DNA of 41,854 bases from Kiritimatiellia bacterium (GTDB lineage: Bacteria; Verrucomicrobiota; Kiritimatiellia; SLAD01): positions 1-41,854 of the forward strand of contig SLKG01000071.1 of the NCBI GenBank assembly GCA_007134735.1, given 5' to 3'. This document shows, piece by piece, positions 27,767 to 35,748 of the stretch. Made by a program: the position numbers and the translations under genes. The notes beneath the pieces were generated by a model that saw nothing but the letters and a program-made list of their open reading frames with translations, had not been told where the DNA came from and searched no databases. Every line of letters begins with the position of its first letter. Position 1 is the stretch's first letter.

Positions 27767-28504
27767 CTAGAGCAATCCGATGCTGTGCATATAATGAAGA
27801 ATGGACAATATCACGAGCGTGATGATCACCGGGAGACTTACCGCCACCCCGACCTTCAGCCAGTAGGAAAACGTCTTTTCCTCTTCTCCCGCAAATCGGG
27901 ATTCATCAAAGATAACGGCTTGATTACTCATCCCCGCCTTGCGTTCCTCCCCCATGAGCGCCTCGATTTTGGCCATGGCCTTGTTGTAATCAACGCGCGT
28001 GTCGTCGACAACCGCCAGTGCCTTGTAAAGCTCATCCCGAAATTCCTCCTCCGACCAGGTTTCCTCCTGTAGCGTTTCCACGTTGGTCAACCAGGTTCGG
28101 AATCGTTTTCGTGTCGCGGCCAACACTTCCAGTAATTGCTCGGCCTTCACTTCCTCTTTTTCGAGTGAAACCAGACTCTGGCTCAACCGCTCCATGATCT
28201 CCCGTTTTCCGCGCTCGTAGTCGGCCTGTTTTTTCCGGAGTTCCTCCAGGGTCTTGCGTTCCTTTTCGAGGTTCTCCTGACGCTGCCGCAATCGCTCCAG
28301 CTCCTGCGCGGTATGCGCCACATGTTCCTCGACCTGCTCCTTGTGGCGGGCCATCCGGGTCAAATTAAAATCGGACACCCCGCGGGATACCCCTTCCCCC
28401 GAAGCGCCTTCCGAAACCGGTTCATCTCCCGGCCCCATTCGTATCCGTTTGGTGGACTCCCGCTGTTTTACCAGGTCATCATCAAAAAAATCCGTATTGG
28501 GCAT
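27767..28504 (-). CDS. Long coiled-coil, tail-anchored protein, unknown
   Basis: I do not recognise this 245-residue protein. It has an N-terminal disordered region rich in Gly/Ser/Glu, then a long charged coiled coil (about 50-190: EELRKKQADYERGKREIMER and heptads of Leu), and a single membrane helix (VAVSLPVIITLVILSILHYM) at the C-terminus followed by IGLL. A strong promoter (28582-28610) and an AAGGAG site precede the ATG, so it is likely expressed. With the neighbour at 27281-27721 it forms an apparent two-gene operon of tail-anchored coiled-coil proteins, perhaps envelope or division linked; this is inference. Confidence 0.65.
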   Translation of the reverse strand: MPNTDFFDDDLVKQRESTKRIRMGPGDEPVSEGASGEGVSRGVSDFNLTRMARHKEQVEEHVAHTAQELERLRQRQENLEKERKTLEELRKKQADYERGKREIMERLSQSLVSLEKEEVKAEQLLEVLAATRKRFRTWLTNVETLQEETWSEEEFRDELYKALAVVDDTRVDYNKAMAKIEALMGEERKAGMSNQAVIFDESRFAGEEEKTFSYWLKVGVAVSLPVIITLVILSILHYMHSIGLL

Positions 28505-28581
28505 TATGCTCTCCTTGCGTTCTGCTGATTAAGGGAACTCGCTGTCACATTCTCACGCATCCCCGGCCTTCGTTCATTCCA

Positions 28582-28610
28582 TTTATACAAGTACGCCGCC
28601 TCTTCATCAA
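28582..28610 (-). promoter_or_regulatory. Sigma70-type promoter of the coiled-coil gene
   Basis: On the minus strand TTGATG (28605-28610) and TATAAA (28582-28587) are separated by 17 nt. The -35 box overlaps the stop codon of the upstream LysM gene. The predicted start near 28575 leaves a leader of about 70 nt before the ATG at 28504. Confidence 0.65.
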
Positions 28611-29323
28611 CGCGGAATGATCAACGTCTGTCCCACCCGCACGCTGTCCGGACTGGGCAGCGTGGATCGATTCGCTTCGTAAATACGGCGCCATTGATCA
28701 GGATCCCGATACAACCGGGCCGCTATCGATGACAGACTGTCGCCGGGTTTGACAACATAGGTTTCGACTTCATCCTGCGGGGGCGCCGGTGCGGGGGGGG
28801 CCGGTTCGCGGGATGGGGCGGTTCGTATCGTCGGGGCCTGCTCCGCAACGGGACCCGCTTCCCTCTCTTCCAGTTCCTGGACCCGCCGCCTCAACATATC
28901 CCGCTCCTGTTCGAGCAAGGCAATCCTTGTAATGGCGCCCGGTGGAGGATTCGGCATCGACGCCAGATAGGACAGGTGAGCTTGCCGGATCATTTCCTCG
29001 ATCATTTCACGTTTCGCCGCATGCGGCCTTAGCTCCATATACCGATGATAATGATGAACGGCCCGGAGATACTCGCCCCGCTCGGCGGAATCATACTTGA
29101 GGGCCAGTTTCAAGTGGGCCAGCGCCAGCGTGGGCCGACGTTCCAGTGCCCGATGATAATACTCAATGGCGCCGTCGATATCCCCCACCCGTTCTCGCGC
29201 GTCGCCGCGCTGTATGTAAGGATCCCGCTCGTCGCGGCGATCCTGGAACTCGGCGGTCCGACCGCATCCGGCCTGGATAAGCATCACAAAAAACAGAATC
29301 GAAACCGTAATAGCAGCACGCAT
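28607..29323 (-). CDS. LysM- and TPR-containing lipoprotein
   Basis: This 238-residue lipoprotein has a signal peptide with lipobox IQAGC (Cys about 20). Two TPR-like helical repeats follow (DIDGAIEYYHRALERRP and GEYLRAVHHYHRYMELRP), then a coiled coil near LEQERDMLRRRVQELEE, a Pro/Ala linker and one LysM domain at the C-terminus (TYVVKPGDSLSSIAARLYRD, ending RVGQTLIIPR). LysM binds peptidoglycan; the lipid anchors the protein in a membrane, probably the outer one. ATG at 29323 is chosen over 29386 because AGAGGAAA lies just upstream and the promoter start is at about 29336. Role not known; perhaps an envelope scaffold. Confidence 0.83.
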   Translation of the reverse strand: MRAAITVSILFFVMLIQAGCGRTAEFQDRRDERDPYIQRGDARERVGDIDGAIEYYHRALERRPTLALAHLKLALKYDSAERGEYLRAVHHYHRYMELRPHAAKREMIEEMIRQAHLSYLASMPNPPPGAITRIALLEQERDMLRRRVQELEEREAGPVAEQAPTIRTAPSREPAPPAPAPPQDEVETYVVKPGDSLSSIAARLYRDPDQWRRIYEANRSTLPSPDSVRVGQTLIIPR

Positions 29324-29341
29324 GATCTTTCCTCTATTTCC

Positions 29342-29370
29342 TTCATAGCACTCCGTCCCGCCGGCGTCAA
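29342..29370 (-). promoter_or_regulatory. Sigma70-type promoter of the LysM lipoprotein gene
   Basis: On the minus strand TTGACG (29365-29370) and TATGAA (29342-29347) are separated by 17 nt, which puts the transcript start near 29336 and leaves a leader of only about 12 nt holding the ribosome site. This supports the ATG at 29323. Confidence 0.6.
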
Positions 29371-29510
29371 TTTTGTTCGACTGCACCCGCCGGGACCTTT
29401 CCGGCCGGCCGGGTCGCCCGGAGGGGCGGGAATTTTATTTTGAATCCGGTGAATCCCGGATTATGCTTGCGGAACCAGATAACCGAAACAGCCATCTATA
29501 AGGGAGGACC

Positions 29511-29753
29511 ATGATTCGATTGGAGGTGACCTATTATGCCCTATTGCGGGACATGCGGGGTTTGTCAAGCGAACGCATGGAGACGGAAGCTCACACTCCC
29601 GCGGAGCTGTACCGGGCGCTTTGCGAAGAACACGACCTGCGCCTGCCCGCAAAGGCCGTCAAGGTATCGGTTAATCACGAATTTCAGACGTGGGATACGC
29701 CGCTTAAGGACGGGGATGAAGTCGGCTTTCTCCCCCCGGTATCGGGAGGTTGA
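29511..29753 (+). CDS. moaD: Molybdopterin synthase small subunit
   Basis: This 80-residue ubiquitin-fold sulfur carrier ends in the required Gly-Gly (PPVSGG), which is thiocarboxylated and supplies sulfur to the molybdopterin dithiolene. The body reads TYYALLRDMRGLSSERM and PLKDGDEVGFLPP, usual for MoaD. GGGAGGACC is 3-6 nt before the ATG. It sits 2 nt ahead of moaE, which confirms the assignment over ThiS. Other moa/moe genes are not in this window. Confidence 0.93.
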   Translation: MIRLEVTYYALLRDMRGLSSERMETEAHTPAELYRALCEEHDLRLPAKAVKVSVNHEFQTWDTPLKDGDEVGFLPPVSGG

Positions 29754-29755
29754 CC

Positions 29756-30166
29756 ATGTTTTCCCTTTGTTCAAAACCCTTGGACCAACATTCCGCCTAT
29801 GACACGCCGGACAAGGAAACGACCGGCGCCCGTGTCATTTTCGAGGGACGGGTTCGCCGAAATAACCGCGGCCGCAAGGTGTCCCTCCTTGAATACGAGG
29901 GCGCCGAAAAACTCGCGCAGCATGAGTTTGAGAAAGTCGTGCGTGAAGCCATGGAGAAATACGCCCTCCTCGATGTCCGCTGCCTGCACCGCGTAGGCCG
30001 CCTGAAGCCCGGCGACAAGGCCATATGGATGTCCGTGGAAGCGGAACATCGCAGTCCGGCTTTTGACGCCTGTCGATACATCATCGAGGAATTGAAACAC
30101 CGCCTGCCGATCTGGAAGAAGGAATATTACGAGGACGGCGATTCCGGGTGGATCAACGCACCCTAG
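29756..30166 (+). CDS. moaE: Molybdopterin synthase large subunit
   Basis: This 136-residue catalytic subunit of molybdopterin synthase, which makes molybdopterin from cyclic pyranopterin with MoaD sulfur, shows the family's GARVIFEGRVRRNNRGRKV, LHRVGRLKPGDKAIWMSVEA-EHR and PIWKKEYYEDG, the last with the catalytic Lys pair. The ATG at 29756 is preferred because GGGAGG lies 6 nt ahead; the TTG at 29750 overlaps the moaD stop. moaD and moaE form a two-gene operon. A molybdenum enzyme using the cofactor is not in the window. Confidence 0.93.
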   Translation: MFSLCSKPLDQHSAYDTPDKETTGARVIFEGRVRRNNRGRKVSLLEYEGAEKLAQHEFEKVVREAMEKYALLDVRCLHRVGRLKPGDKAIWMSVEAEHRSPAFDACRYIIEELKHRLPIWKKEYYEDGDSGWINAP

Positions 30167-30263
30167 TCTCTGGACAAGCGTATGGGCCCGTCGTCCACCG
30201 CTTTCCCCCGGATACGGATCGGCCTTCGGGGAAGGGAGACGGCCGAAAGTGAAATAACGCACG

Positions 30264-30875
30264 ATGAACTGCACCGTGTCATGGACCGAAAAAACCGTTA
30301 TGGGTGTTGCCCGGTTGTGGTTCGCCCTGCTGATGCTGTCCGGGGGGGTGGCGCTCTTCGGCGGCGCGTGCCGTTTCGCCGATGTGGAGGTCATGCCGCA
30401 GGAGGTTCTGCGCAGTTTCTCCATGACGTGGTGGGAACGGCCATGGGGCTACCGGCTCATCGGGGATACGAATGTATTGCGGGAAGCGGGCATTCGGCGG
30501 AATCCCGATTACGTGACCCGTCGAGCCGACGTTGAAGCGACCTTGAAGCTGGGAGGCTTGAGCTCCGTGCTCGCCCTCTATGGCCCTCATGACGAACCCC
30601 GCCTTGTCATCCACGGGGTGTATTTCAAGGACAGGGACAAGTTTGAGAATTACGTTCAGATTCAGCGCACGCGACGGCGGCCCGTGCGGGCCTTTGAGAA
30701 AGAGACCCGGGACGGCTGGTGGCACGTTTCCTTTGCCCGCGATGCCGATCTCATCTACAAGGAGCGGGAACTTCGATCTCTTCACCGGGGCATCCACCGC
30801 TATCAACGCAGATTGAACATGGACGAAATCTTTGATGAGTTTCATCGGGGCCGCCCGCCACCAAACGAATCATGA
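30264..30875 (+). CDS. Unknown lipoprotein-like protein, partner of the next gene
   Basis: I do not recognise this 203-residue protein. Near the N-terminus there is a hydrophobic segment ending FGGAC, which could be a lipobox (Cys about 36), so a lipoprotein is plausible; an ATG at 30300 would give a shorter and more typical signal. The rest is soluble and Arg/Asp-rich, including SSVLALYGPHDEPRLVIHGV and DGWWHVSFARDADLIYKE, with no known motif. Its TGA overlaps the ATG of the next gene by 4 nt. I infer an outer-envelope complex with that partner. Confidence 0.55.
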   Translation: MNCTVSWTEKTVMGVARLWFALLMLSGGVALFGGACRFADVEVMPQEVLRSFSMTWWERPWGYRLIGDTNVLREAGIRRNPDYVTRRADVEATLKLGGLSSVLALYGPHDEPRLVIHGVYFKDRDKFENYVQIQRTRRRPVRAFEKETRDGWWHVSFARDADLIYKERELRSLHRGIHRYQRRLNMDEIFDEFHRGRPPPNES

Positions 30876-31906
30876 CATCCTTATGCCGACACTGCTTCCG
30901 GTACCTGTGCGTTGCATTCGGCCTTGCCGTTCTATTCCCGTCCGCGTCGGGCGCGGACGCTGAAACACAGCCCACCGAGCCCAGCTTCGTCGATCTCCAG
31001 CATGATCGTTTGAGTGATTGGATATTGCGTCCGGCCGAGGGCATCAATCGTTATTTCAGAGAAGCCTTCACGCGCGATGAAGACAAGGAGTCGCGCCTGA
31101 TTCAACGATTCTACGGCGATCGGCTTTCCGCTGAAGAGGTGCGCGGCACCTATATTACGATCTCCCCCATACTCACAATACATGAAAAGGAGGATGTGAA
31201 TGTTGATGTGGATTTTTCCGCACGACTCCGCTTGCGTCAGATTCATGATCGGCTGCGAATCTTTGCGGATTCACGCGACCCCGACCACGATATCCTGGAA
31301 GGGGTCTTTTCTCCCCAATATCGCCGGGAGTTGGAGGAGGATGAGCGGGATGCGGGGGCCGCCGGCCTGATATACATGATCACCGAGCGTGCGGATCGCA
31401 GTCTCTCCTTGTCGAGCGGACTCCGTTACCGAAGAGGCGTATCACCCAAGATCCGATTGCGCGGAACGCTGGACTATCCGTTCGCGGCGTGGAACGCGCG
31501 CGTGGCACAGAGCGCGTTCTGGGATCGTCAAACCGGTTTCGGCGAAAAGACGGAGTTGTCCTTTCGCCGGTCCTTCCTTGAGATCGGACGCTTCGGCTCG
31601 ACCAGCGCGGCCACGTGGTCCGAAACGAGTCAGGGGGTCGATTGGGGTCAGTTTCTTTCTTGTTCCGCCCATTTCAGTCCACGGAAAAGCCTCGCACTGA
31701 AGACGGGTATTCGGGGCCACACGCATCCATCGACGGTCCCACAGCAATATGCGATCCGAATCCCTTACCGCCAGCGTATCTTCCGCGACTGGTTATTCAT
31801 TGAATTGGAACCCGGCGCCGATTTCCTGCGGGAAAACGATTACCGTTTTACCCCGCTCATGAATATTACTCTGGACATCGTTCTCGGTTCGTTCGGATCG
31901 GACTGA
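30872..31906 (+). CDS. Unknown secreted, probably outer-membrane barrel protein
   Basis: I do not recognise this 344-residue protein. The signal peptide ends near SGADA-30. The mature N-terminal part is helical and charged (about 35-95); then come alternating strands with the spacing of an outer-membrane beta-barrel, such as YITISPILTIHEKEDVNVDV, SLSLSSGLRYRRG, KIRLRGTLDYPFAAW and FIELEPGADFLRENDYRF. The chain ends DIVLGSFGSD, not with an aromatic residue. It is coupled to the lipoprotein-like gene by an ATGA overlap. It resembles, in general plan only, porin-like proteins co-encoded with lipoproteins. Confidence 0.6.
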   Translation: MTSLCRHCFRYLCVAFGLAVLFPSASGADAETQPTEPSFVDLQHDRLSDWILRPAEGINRYFREAFTRDEDKESRLIQRFYGDRLSAEEVRGTYITISPILTIHEKEDVNVDVDFSARLRLRQIHDRLRIFADSRDPDHDILEGVFSPQYRRELEEDERDAGAAGLIYMITERADRSLSLSSGLRYRRGVSPKIRLRGTLDYPFAAWNARVAQSAFWDRQTGFGEKTELSFRRSFLEIGRFGSTSAATWSETSQGVDWGQFLSCSAHFSPRKSLALKTGIRGHTHPSTVPQQYAIRIPYRQRIFRDWLFIELEPGADFLRENDYRFTPLMNITLDIVLGSFGSD

Positions 31907-31917
31907 TGACACGATAG

Positions 31918-31942
31918 CCGGACAGACATCCCGCCTGTCCGG
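31918..31942 (+). terminator. Hairpin after the lipoprotein/barrel pair
   Basis: CCGGACAG (31918-31925) and CTGTCCGG (31935-31942) form a perfect 8-bp stem with a 9-nt loop, 11 nt past the stop of the barrel gene. It lacks a U-tract, so this could be a rho-dependent or mRNA-stabilising hairpin. It lies between convergent genes. Confidence 0.35.
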
Positions 31943-31964
31943 GCGCATGGCTTTCGTACGCCAA

Positions 31965-32000
31965 GGAACAAGGTGTGAACCCAGCTCATACCCTTGTTCC
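31965..32000. repeat. Inverted repeat GGAACAAGG/CCTTGTTCC
   Basis: The arms at 31965-31973 and 31992-32000 are perfect 9-bp complements with an 18-nt loop, in the gap between the barrel gene and typA. It may be a dispersed palindrome or a bidirectional terminator; there is no clear U-tract on either side. Confidence 0.45.
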
Positions 32001-32067
32001 AAGACGGCGCCGGCCATGCTCATGGTCAGGCGGGGCCGCCTGACCTACTTTTCGGGGAACGGGAGCC

Positions 32068-33894
32068 TTACCGCGCGGCGGATTCCGCCTCCAACGCCTG
32101 TGCCGCTCGTTTGCGCTGCGTGGCGTTGAGGATCTTCTTACGCAGTCGCAGGGCCGTGGGCGTGGCTTCGATGTACTCGTCGTCGGCGATGTATTCGATA
32201 GACCGCTCGAGAGACATTTGCACGGGGGGCTCCAACGGAATGGTCTTTCCTTCCCCCTGGGAGCGCACATTGCTCAACGGCTTCGTTCGTGTCGGGTTCA
32301 CCGGAAGATCCTCCATGCGGGAATTCTCGCCGATGATCATGCCCTCATACACTTCCGTACCCGGACCGATGAACAGACGTCCCCGGTCCTGAAGCGTTTC
32401 CAGGGCAAAATAGGTCGATACACCCGTACCGACCGCCACCAGGGTGCCGGTATGACGCGTACGAATGTCCCCCGCATACGGCGCATACTCCTTGAACAGG
32501 TGAGACAAGGCGCCGCGCCCCTTGGTCTGATTGATCAAATCGGTTTCCAATCCGATCAAACCCCGTGTCGGAATTTCACACTCCAACGCAACCCCTTGCG
32601 TATGATGCCTCATGTTTACGATGCGCGCCTTTCGAGACGCAAGATTCTGCATGACATCCCCCAGGCATTCCTCCGGCGTCTCTACCCACAGCTCCTCGAA
32701 GGGCTCACAAATCCGTCCCTCCATCCGCTTCAGAATCACCCTGGGCCGCGACACCATCATCTCATAGCCCTCCCGCCGCATGGTCTCCACCAACACGGCA
32801 ATCTGCATGGCGCCACGGGCACTTACCAGAAAGACATTCGGCTGTTCCGTATCCTCTACGGTCAGCGAGATATTGGTGCGCATTTCCCGATACAACCGGG
32901 CGCGAAGCTGTCGGGTGGTTACAAATTTCCCGTCACGACCCGCCAACGGTCCGTCGTTCACACAGAACTGCATCTGTATCGTTGGGGGATCAATGTCAAC
33001 AAAGGGAATGCGCTCCCCCCCCTCATCGGATGTCAACGTTTCCCCTATCGCAATCTCATCAAAACCCGCGACACCCACAATGTCACCCGCCGTGCCGGTT
33101 ATGTATTCGGATGAATGAATTCCGCTGAAGTGAAATACCTTCATCACGGGTTTCCGCTCCCGGGTGCCGTCTTTTCGAAGACAGGTAATCGTGTCTCCGG
33201 CCCGAACGGATCCGCTCAAGATCTTCCCGATGGCGATCCGCCCCACGAAATCATTCCAATCCAGGTTGCTCACCAGCATGCGGAACGCCGCCTGGGGATC
33301 GGCCTCCGGAGGCGGGATATGATCCAGGACCGCGTCCAGCAAGGGCGCCATGCCGTCGCGGACATCGTCCAATGCGTTCACCGCGTACCCCTCTTTTGCG
33401 CTGGCATAGATAAAGGGCGCGTTGAACTGGTCCTCCGTGGCATGCAACTCAAGCAGCAATTCGAGCACATCATCGTGCACGGTATCCGGATCCGCGTGCT
33501 CCCGGTCGATCTTGTTGATCACCACCATGGGTTTCAGGTTTTGCTCAAGCGCTTTCCGAAGAACAAAGCGCGTCTGGGCCTGTGGCCCTTCATACGCATC
33601 CACCACCAGAAGGACCCCATCGACCATCTTCATGATTCGCTCCACCTCGCCGCCGAAGTCGGCGTGGCCCGGTGTGTCCACGATATTGATGGTCACGCCC
33701 TTCCACTTGATGGAGGCGTTCTTGGCCTTGATGGTAATGCCTTTTTCGCGCTCCAGATCCATGGAATCCATCACGCGGTCCTCCATGACCTGGTTCACAC
33801 GATAGACCCCGCCATCCCGGAGGAGTTTATCCACCAGGGTGGTTTTACCGTGATCGACATGCGCGATAATCGCTATATTCCGAATGGGTATCAT
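32068..33894 (-). CDS. typA: Translational GTPase TypA/BipA
   Basis: This 608-residue ribosome-binding GTPase of the EF-G-like family acts in ribosome assembly and stress or low-temperature growth. GTP-binding motifs are [10 protein letters not shown] (G1), T in GITIKAKN (G2), DTPGHADF (G3), [10 protein letters not shown] (G4) and the later SAKEG (G5). The C-terminal TypA-specific domain ([18 protein letters not shown] and the [13 protein letters not shown] region) is present. ATG at 33894 is the start; 44 more residues encoded upstream are not part of the family and fall in the repeat-like sequence. Length is typical (about 607). It stands alone. Confidence 0.97.
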   Translation of the reverse strand: MIPIRNIAIIAHVDHGKTTLVDKLLRDGGVYRVNQVMEDRVMDSMDLEREKGITIKAKNASIKWKGVTINIVDTPGHADFGGEVERIMKMVDGVLLVVDAYEGPQAQTRFVLRKALEQNLKPMVVINKIDREHADPDTVHDDVLELLLELHATEDQFNAPFIYASAKEGYAVNALDDVRDGMAPLLDAVLDHIPPPEADPQAAFRMLVSNLDWNDFVGRIAIGKILSGSVRAGDTITCLRKDGTRERKPVMKVFHFSGIHSSEYITGTAGDIVGVAGFDEIAIGETLTSDEGGERIPFVDIDPPTIQMQFCVNDGPLAGRDGKFVTTRQLRARLYREMRTNISLTVEDTEQPNVFLVSARGAMQIAVLVETMRREGYEMMVSRPRVILKRMEGRICEPFEELWVETPEECLGDVMQNLASRKARIVNMRHHTQGVALECEIPTRGLIGLETDLINQTKGRGALSHLFKEYAPYAGDIRTRHTGTLVAVGTGVSTYFALETLQDRGRLFIGPGTEVYEGMIIGENSRMEDLPVNPTRTKPLSNVRSQGEGKTIPLEPPVQMSLERSIEYIADDEYIEATPTALRLRKKILNATQRKRAAQALEAESAAR

Positions 33895-33967
33895 GGATAT
33901 CGAAGTCCCTTGCTGCGGGAAAGCGCGACAATTTAAGGCAATGCGGCATGAAAGCAAGTCCGAAAGA

Positions 33968-34130
33968 ATGTACGGATGGAGGATTGAACGGGTGGACGGA
34001 TGGGGGAAGAGGGTGTGTGGGAGCATGGGGGTATGGGCGTATGGCAGGGGTATGGTGCGGAAAACGCCGGCTGGGTAGGCGACTGGACGGTTGGATTAAG
34101 GGGGAGTATGGAAGTGTGGGAGTGCGGAGA
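33968..34130. repeat. Degenerate G-rich ATGGGGG/GTGTGGGA-type tract
   Basis: Across about 160 nt, variants of GGATGGG, TGTGGGA, CATGGGG, GTATGGG and GTATGGC recur at 6-8 nt spacing; the complement is CCCATAC/CTCCCAC-like. It is strongly strand-biased, non-coding and unlike the genes on either side. It resembles the short heptamer repeats of some cyanobacterial and PVC genomes. Function unknown. Confidence 0.55.
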
Positions 34131-34140
34131 AGAGGCTTCT

Positions 34141-34191
34141 GTCATTTCGCGCGGAGGCCCGAAGCGCGAAGGGACGGAGTCGAGAAATCCG
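34141..34191. repeat. GTCATTTCG...GTCGAGAAAT imperfect palindrome
   Basis: GTCATTTCGCGCGGAGG near 34141 and GGAGTCGAGAAATCC near 34176-34190 form an imperfect inverted repeat around GAAGCGCGAAGGG. The layout resembles dispersed GTCATTTCGAGCG...AGTCGAGAAATC elements known from Bacteroidetes-like genomes; this is recognition by eye, not a search. Confidence 0.4.
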
Positions 34192-34267
34192 CGGCATTAT
34201 GGTAGGGTTAGGGCAAGTGCCGATATGGGCAAGAGCGGGTAACGAAGGTGTCGCGCTCCGAAGAACA

Positions 34268-34283
34268 CCCTGCTGGAGCAGGG
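34268..34283. repeat. Perfect hairpin CCCTGCT-GG-AGCAGGG
   Basis: The 7-bp arms at 34268-34274 and 34277-34283 flank a 2-nt loop, followed by GCGCTACAA. It lies upstream of the TIGR01777 gene in a 490-nt stretch with no gene. It could be a dispersed palindrome; no T-run follows it. Confidence 0.45.
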
Positions 34284-34384
34284 CGCTACAAAGATGGAAC
34301 ACCTGTTGCTCCGGGATTCTGTCAGTCGCGCAATCTGGGCGGGTTCCTTGAAGGAGCACCCGGATCAAGAAAGGAGGTCAACAC

Positions 34385-35287
34385 ATGCAGGTTTTGATCA
34401 GCGGTTCAACCGGGTTGATCGGTTCCGCCGTGGCGGCCGATCTGGAGAATAGGGGTCATCGGATTACGCGACTGATACGGGACGAATCGCGTCAGAACAA
34501 GCATACCCTCCTGTGGGATCCCGAATCGGGCATCATACATGAGCGAGAGAAGCTCTCCGGCATGGATGCCGTCATTCATTTTGCCGGTTCACCCATCTTC
34601 GGCCGATGGACCCCTCGCAGGAAGGCTGAAATCCGGGACAGTCGCGTACGTGGAACGGAGACCCTGGCCAAAGCGCTGGCCGATTCCGAACGCAAGCCCT
34701 CCGTGTTCCTGTCCACGTCCGGCATCAACTATTACGGCGACCGCGGCGAGGAGATCTCAACCGAGCAAACCGATGCCACGGACGATTTTCTGGCCGGCGT
34801 TTGCAAGGACTGGGAAGCCGCCACGGCACCGGCCGCCGAGGCCGGCGTGCGCGTCGTTCCTATGCGAATGGGAATGGTGTTAAGCCCGAATGGCGGCGCC
34901 CTGAAAACCATGCTACGCCCCTTCAGGATGGGTCTGGGGGGACGCGTGGGTTCCGGAACCCAATACATGAGCTGGATATCCATTCACGACGTCTGCGGCA
35001 TTATTCGCCATCTGATTGCGGATGAAAACATCTCCGGGCCGGTCAACCTGGTTTCGCCCGCTCCCGTCACCAATCTCGAATTCACGAGGACCCTTGGCCG
35101 GGTCCTGTCCCGGCCGACCATTGTTCCCGTTCCCGCCTTCATGGCCCGGTTGATTCTCGGAGAAATGGGCGAGGCCCTGCTCCTCGCGAGCCAACGGGTT
35201 ATGCCCGCCCGCCTGCAACAGTCGGGCTATTCTTTTGTCCATGCCGAACTCGAAGACGCGCTCCGGGCATTGTTGAAAAAGGGTTGA
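34385..35287 (+). CDS. TIGR01777-family NAD(P)-dependent epimerase/dehydratase
   Basis: This 300-residue SDR protein of the extended class resembles E. coli YfcH. The Rossmann start ISGSTGLIGSAVAADLENRG is typical, then HFAGSPIFGRWTP (residue about 70), SGINYYGDRGEE, and the C-terminal DUF1731-like region with VPAFMARLILGEMGEALLLASQRVMPARL, which defines the family. It is probably cytosolic; its substrate is not known. AAAGGAGG is 9-10 nt before the ATG. It lies alone between two repeat-rich gaps. Confidence 0.9.
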   Translation: MQVLISGSTGLIGSAVAADLENRGHRITRLIRDESRQNKHTLLWDPESGIIHEREKLSGMDAVIHFAGSPIFGRWTPRRKAEIRDSRVRGTETLAKALADSERKPSVFLSTSGINYYGDRGEEISTEQTDATDDFLAGVCKDWEAATAPAAEAGVRVVPMRMGMVLSPNGGALKTMLRPFRMGLGGRVGSGTQYMSWISIHDVCGIIRHLIADENISGPVNLVSPAPVTNLEFTRTLGRVLSRPTIVPVPAFMARLILGEMGEALLLASQRVMPARLQQSGYSFVHAELEDALRALLKKG

Positions 35288-35386
35288 AGGGTTGACTTGG
35301 AACGCGGTTCAGCGTGAGAGATGGTCTTAAGGCCTATTGAGTCTTTCGCATGGATAGCGTCCAAAGATTTGTGTGTGGCCTAGCAG

Positions 35387-35533
35387 CCCCTCACCTCATA
35401 TCCTCTCCCCGCAAGCGGGGAGAGGACGCCGCACTTCGACATTCCAGACTCTTTGAGCGCCGGTGGTAATCTTTTCGCAAGAATACTCGTGTCCCTCTCC
35501 CCCGCCCCGGGGGAGAGGGCTGGGGTGAGGGGG
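35387..35533. repeat. Paired CCCCTCACC / GGTGAGGGG palindromic element
   Basis: The first unit has CCCCTCACC (35387-35395) next to the perfect hairpin TCCTCTCCCCGC-AA-GCGGGGAGAGGA (35401-35426). The second is CCCTCTCCCCC-GCCCC-GGGGGAGAGGG (35493-35519) followed by GGTGAGGGGG (35524-35533). The two units are inverted relative to each other, as in the widespread CCCTCACCC...CCCTCTCCC dispersed repeats of many bacteria. It lies in a 461-nt gene-free gap. Confidence 0.6.
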
Positions 35534-35542
35534 TGCTCACAT

Positions 35543-35735
35543 CTCTGAACACTGTTTGTGTAACAATAAAAACGCCTGGAGGGACGCGCGGAAGCGTGAC
35601 CCTCCACACCGAGGCATTTGCACGATCCCACAGGAGCGGCCGTACCGTGTTGGCATAAACAACGAACACCCCTGGAGGGACCCCGACCGCTTCGCGGCAG
35701 GGCGCCCCGGTCACGAGGATGCGTGATCCTCCAGA
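35543..35735. repeat. Two direct copies of a TGGAGGGAC element
   Basis: Copy one runs from about 35550 (TGTTTGTGTAACAATAAAAACGCCTGGAGGGAC) and folds with GTGACCCTCCA (35596-35606). Copy two from about 35646 (GTGTTGGCATAAACAACGAACACCCCTGGAGGGAC) folds with ATCCTCCA (35726-35733). Similar lead-in and the same core word show a diverged tandem pair. TGGAGGGAC also occurs at 4923-4931, so it is dispersed. Confidence 0.5.
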
Positions 35736-35748
35736 CTGACGATGCCCG

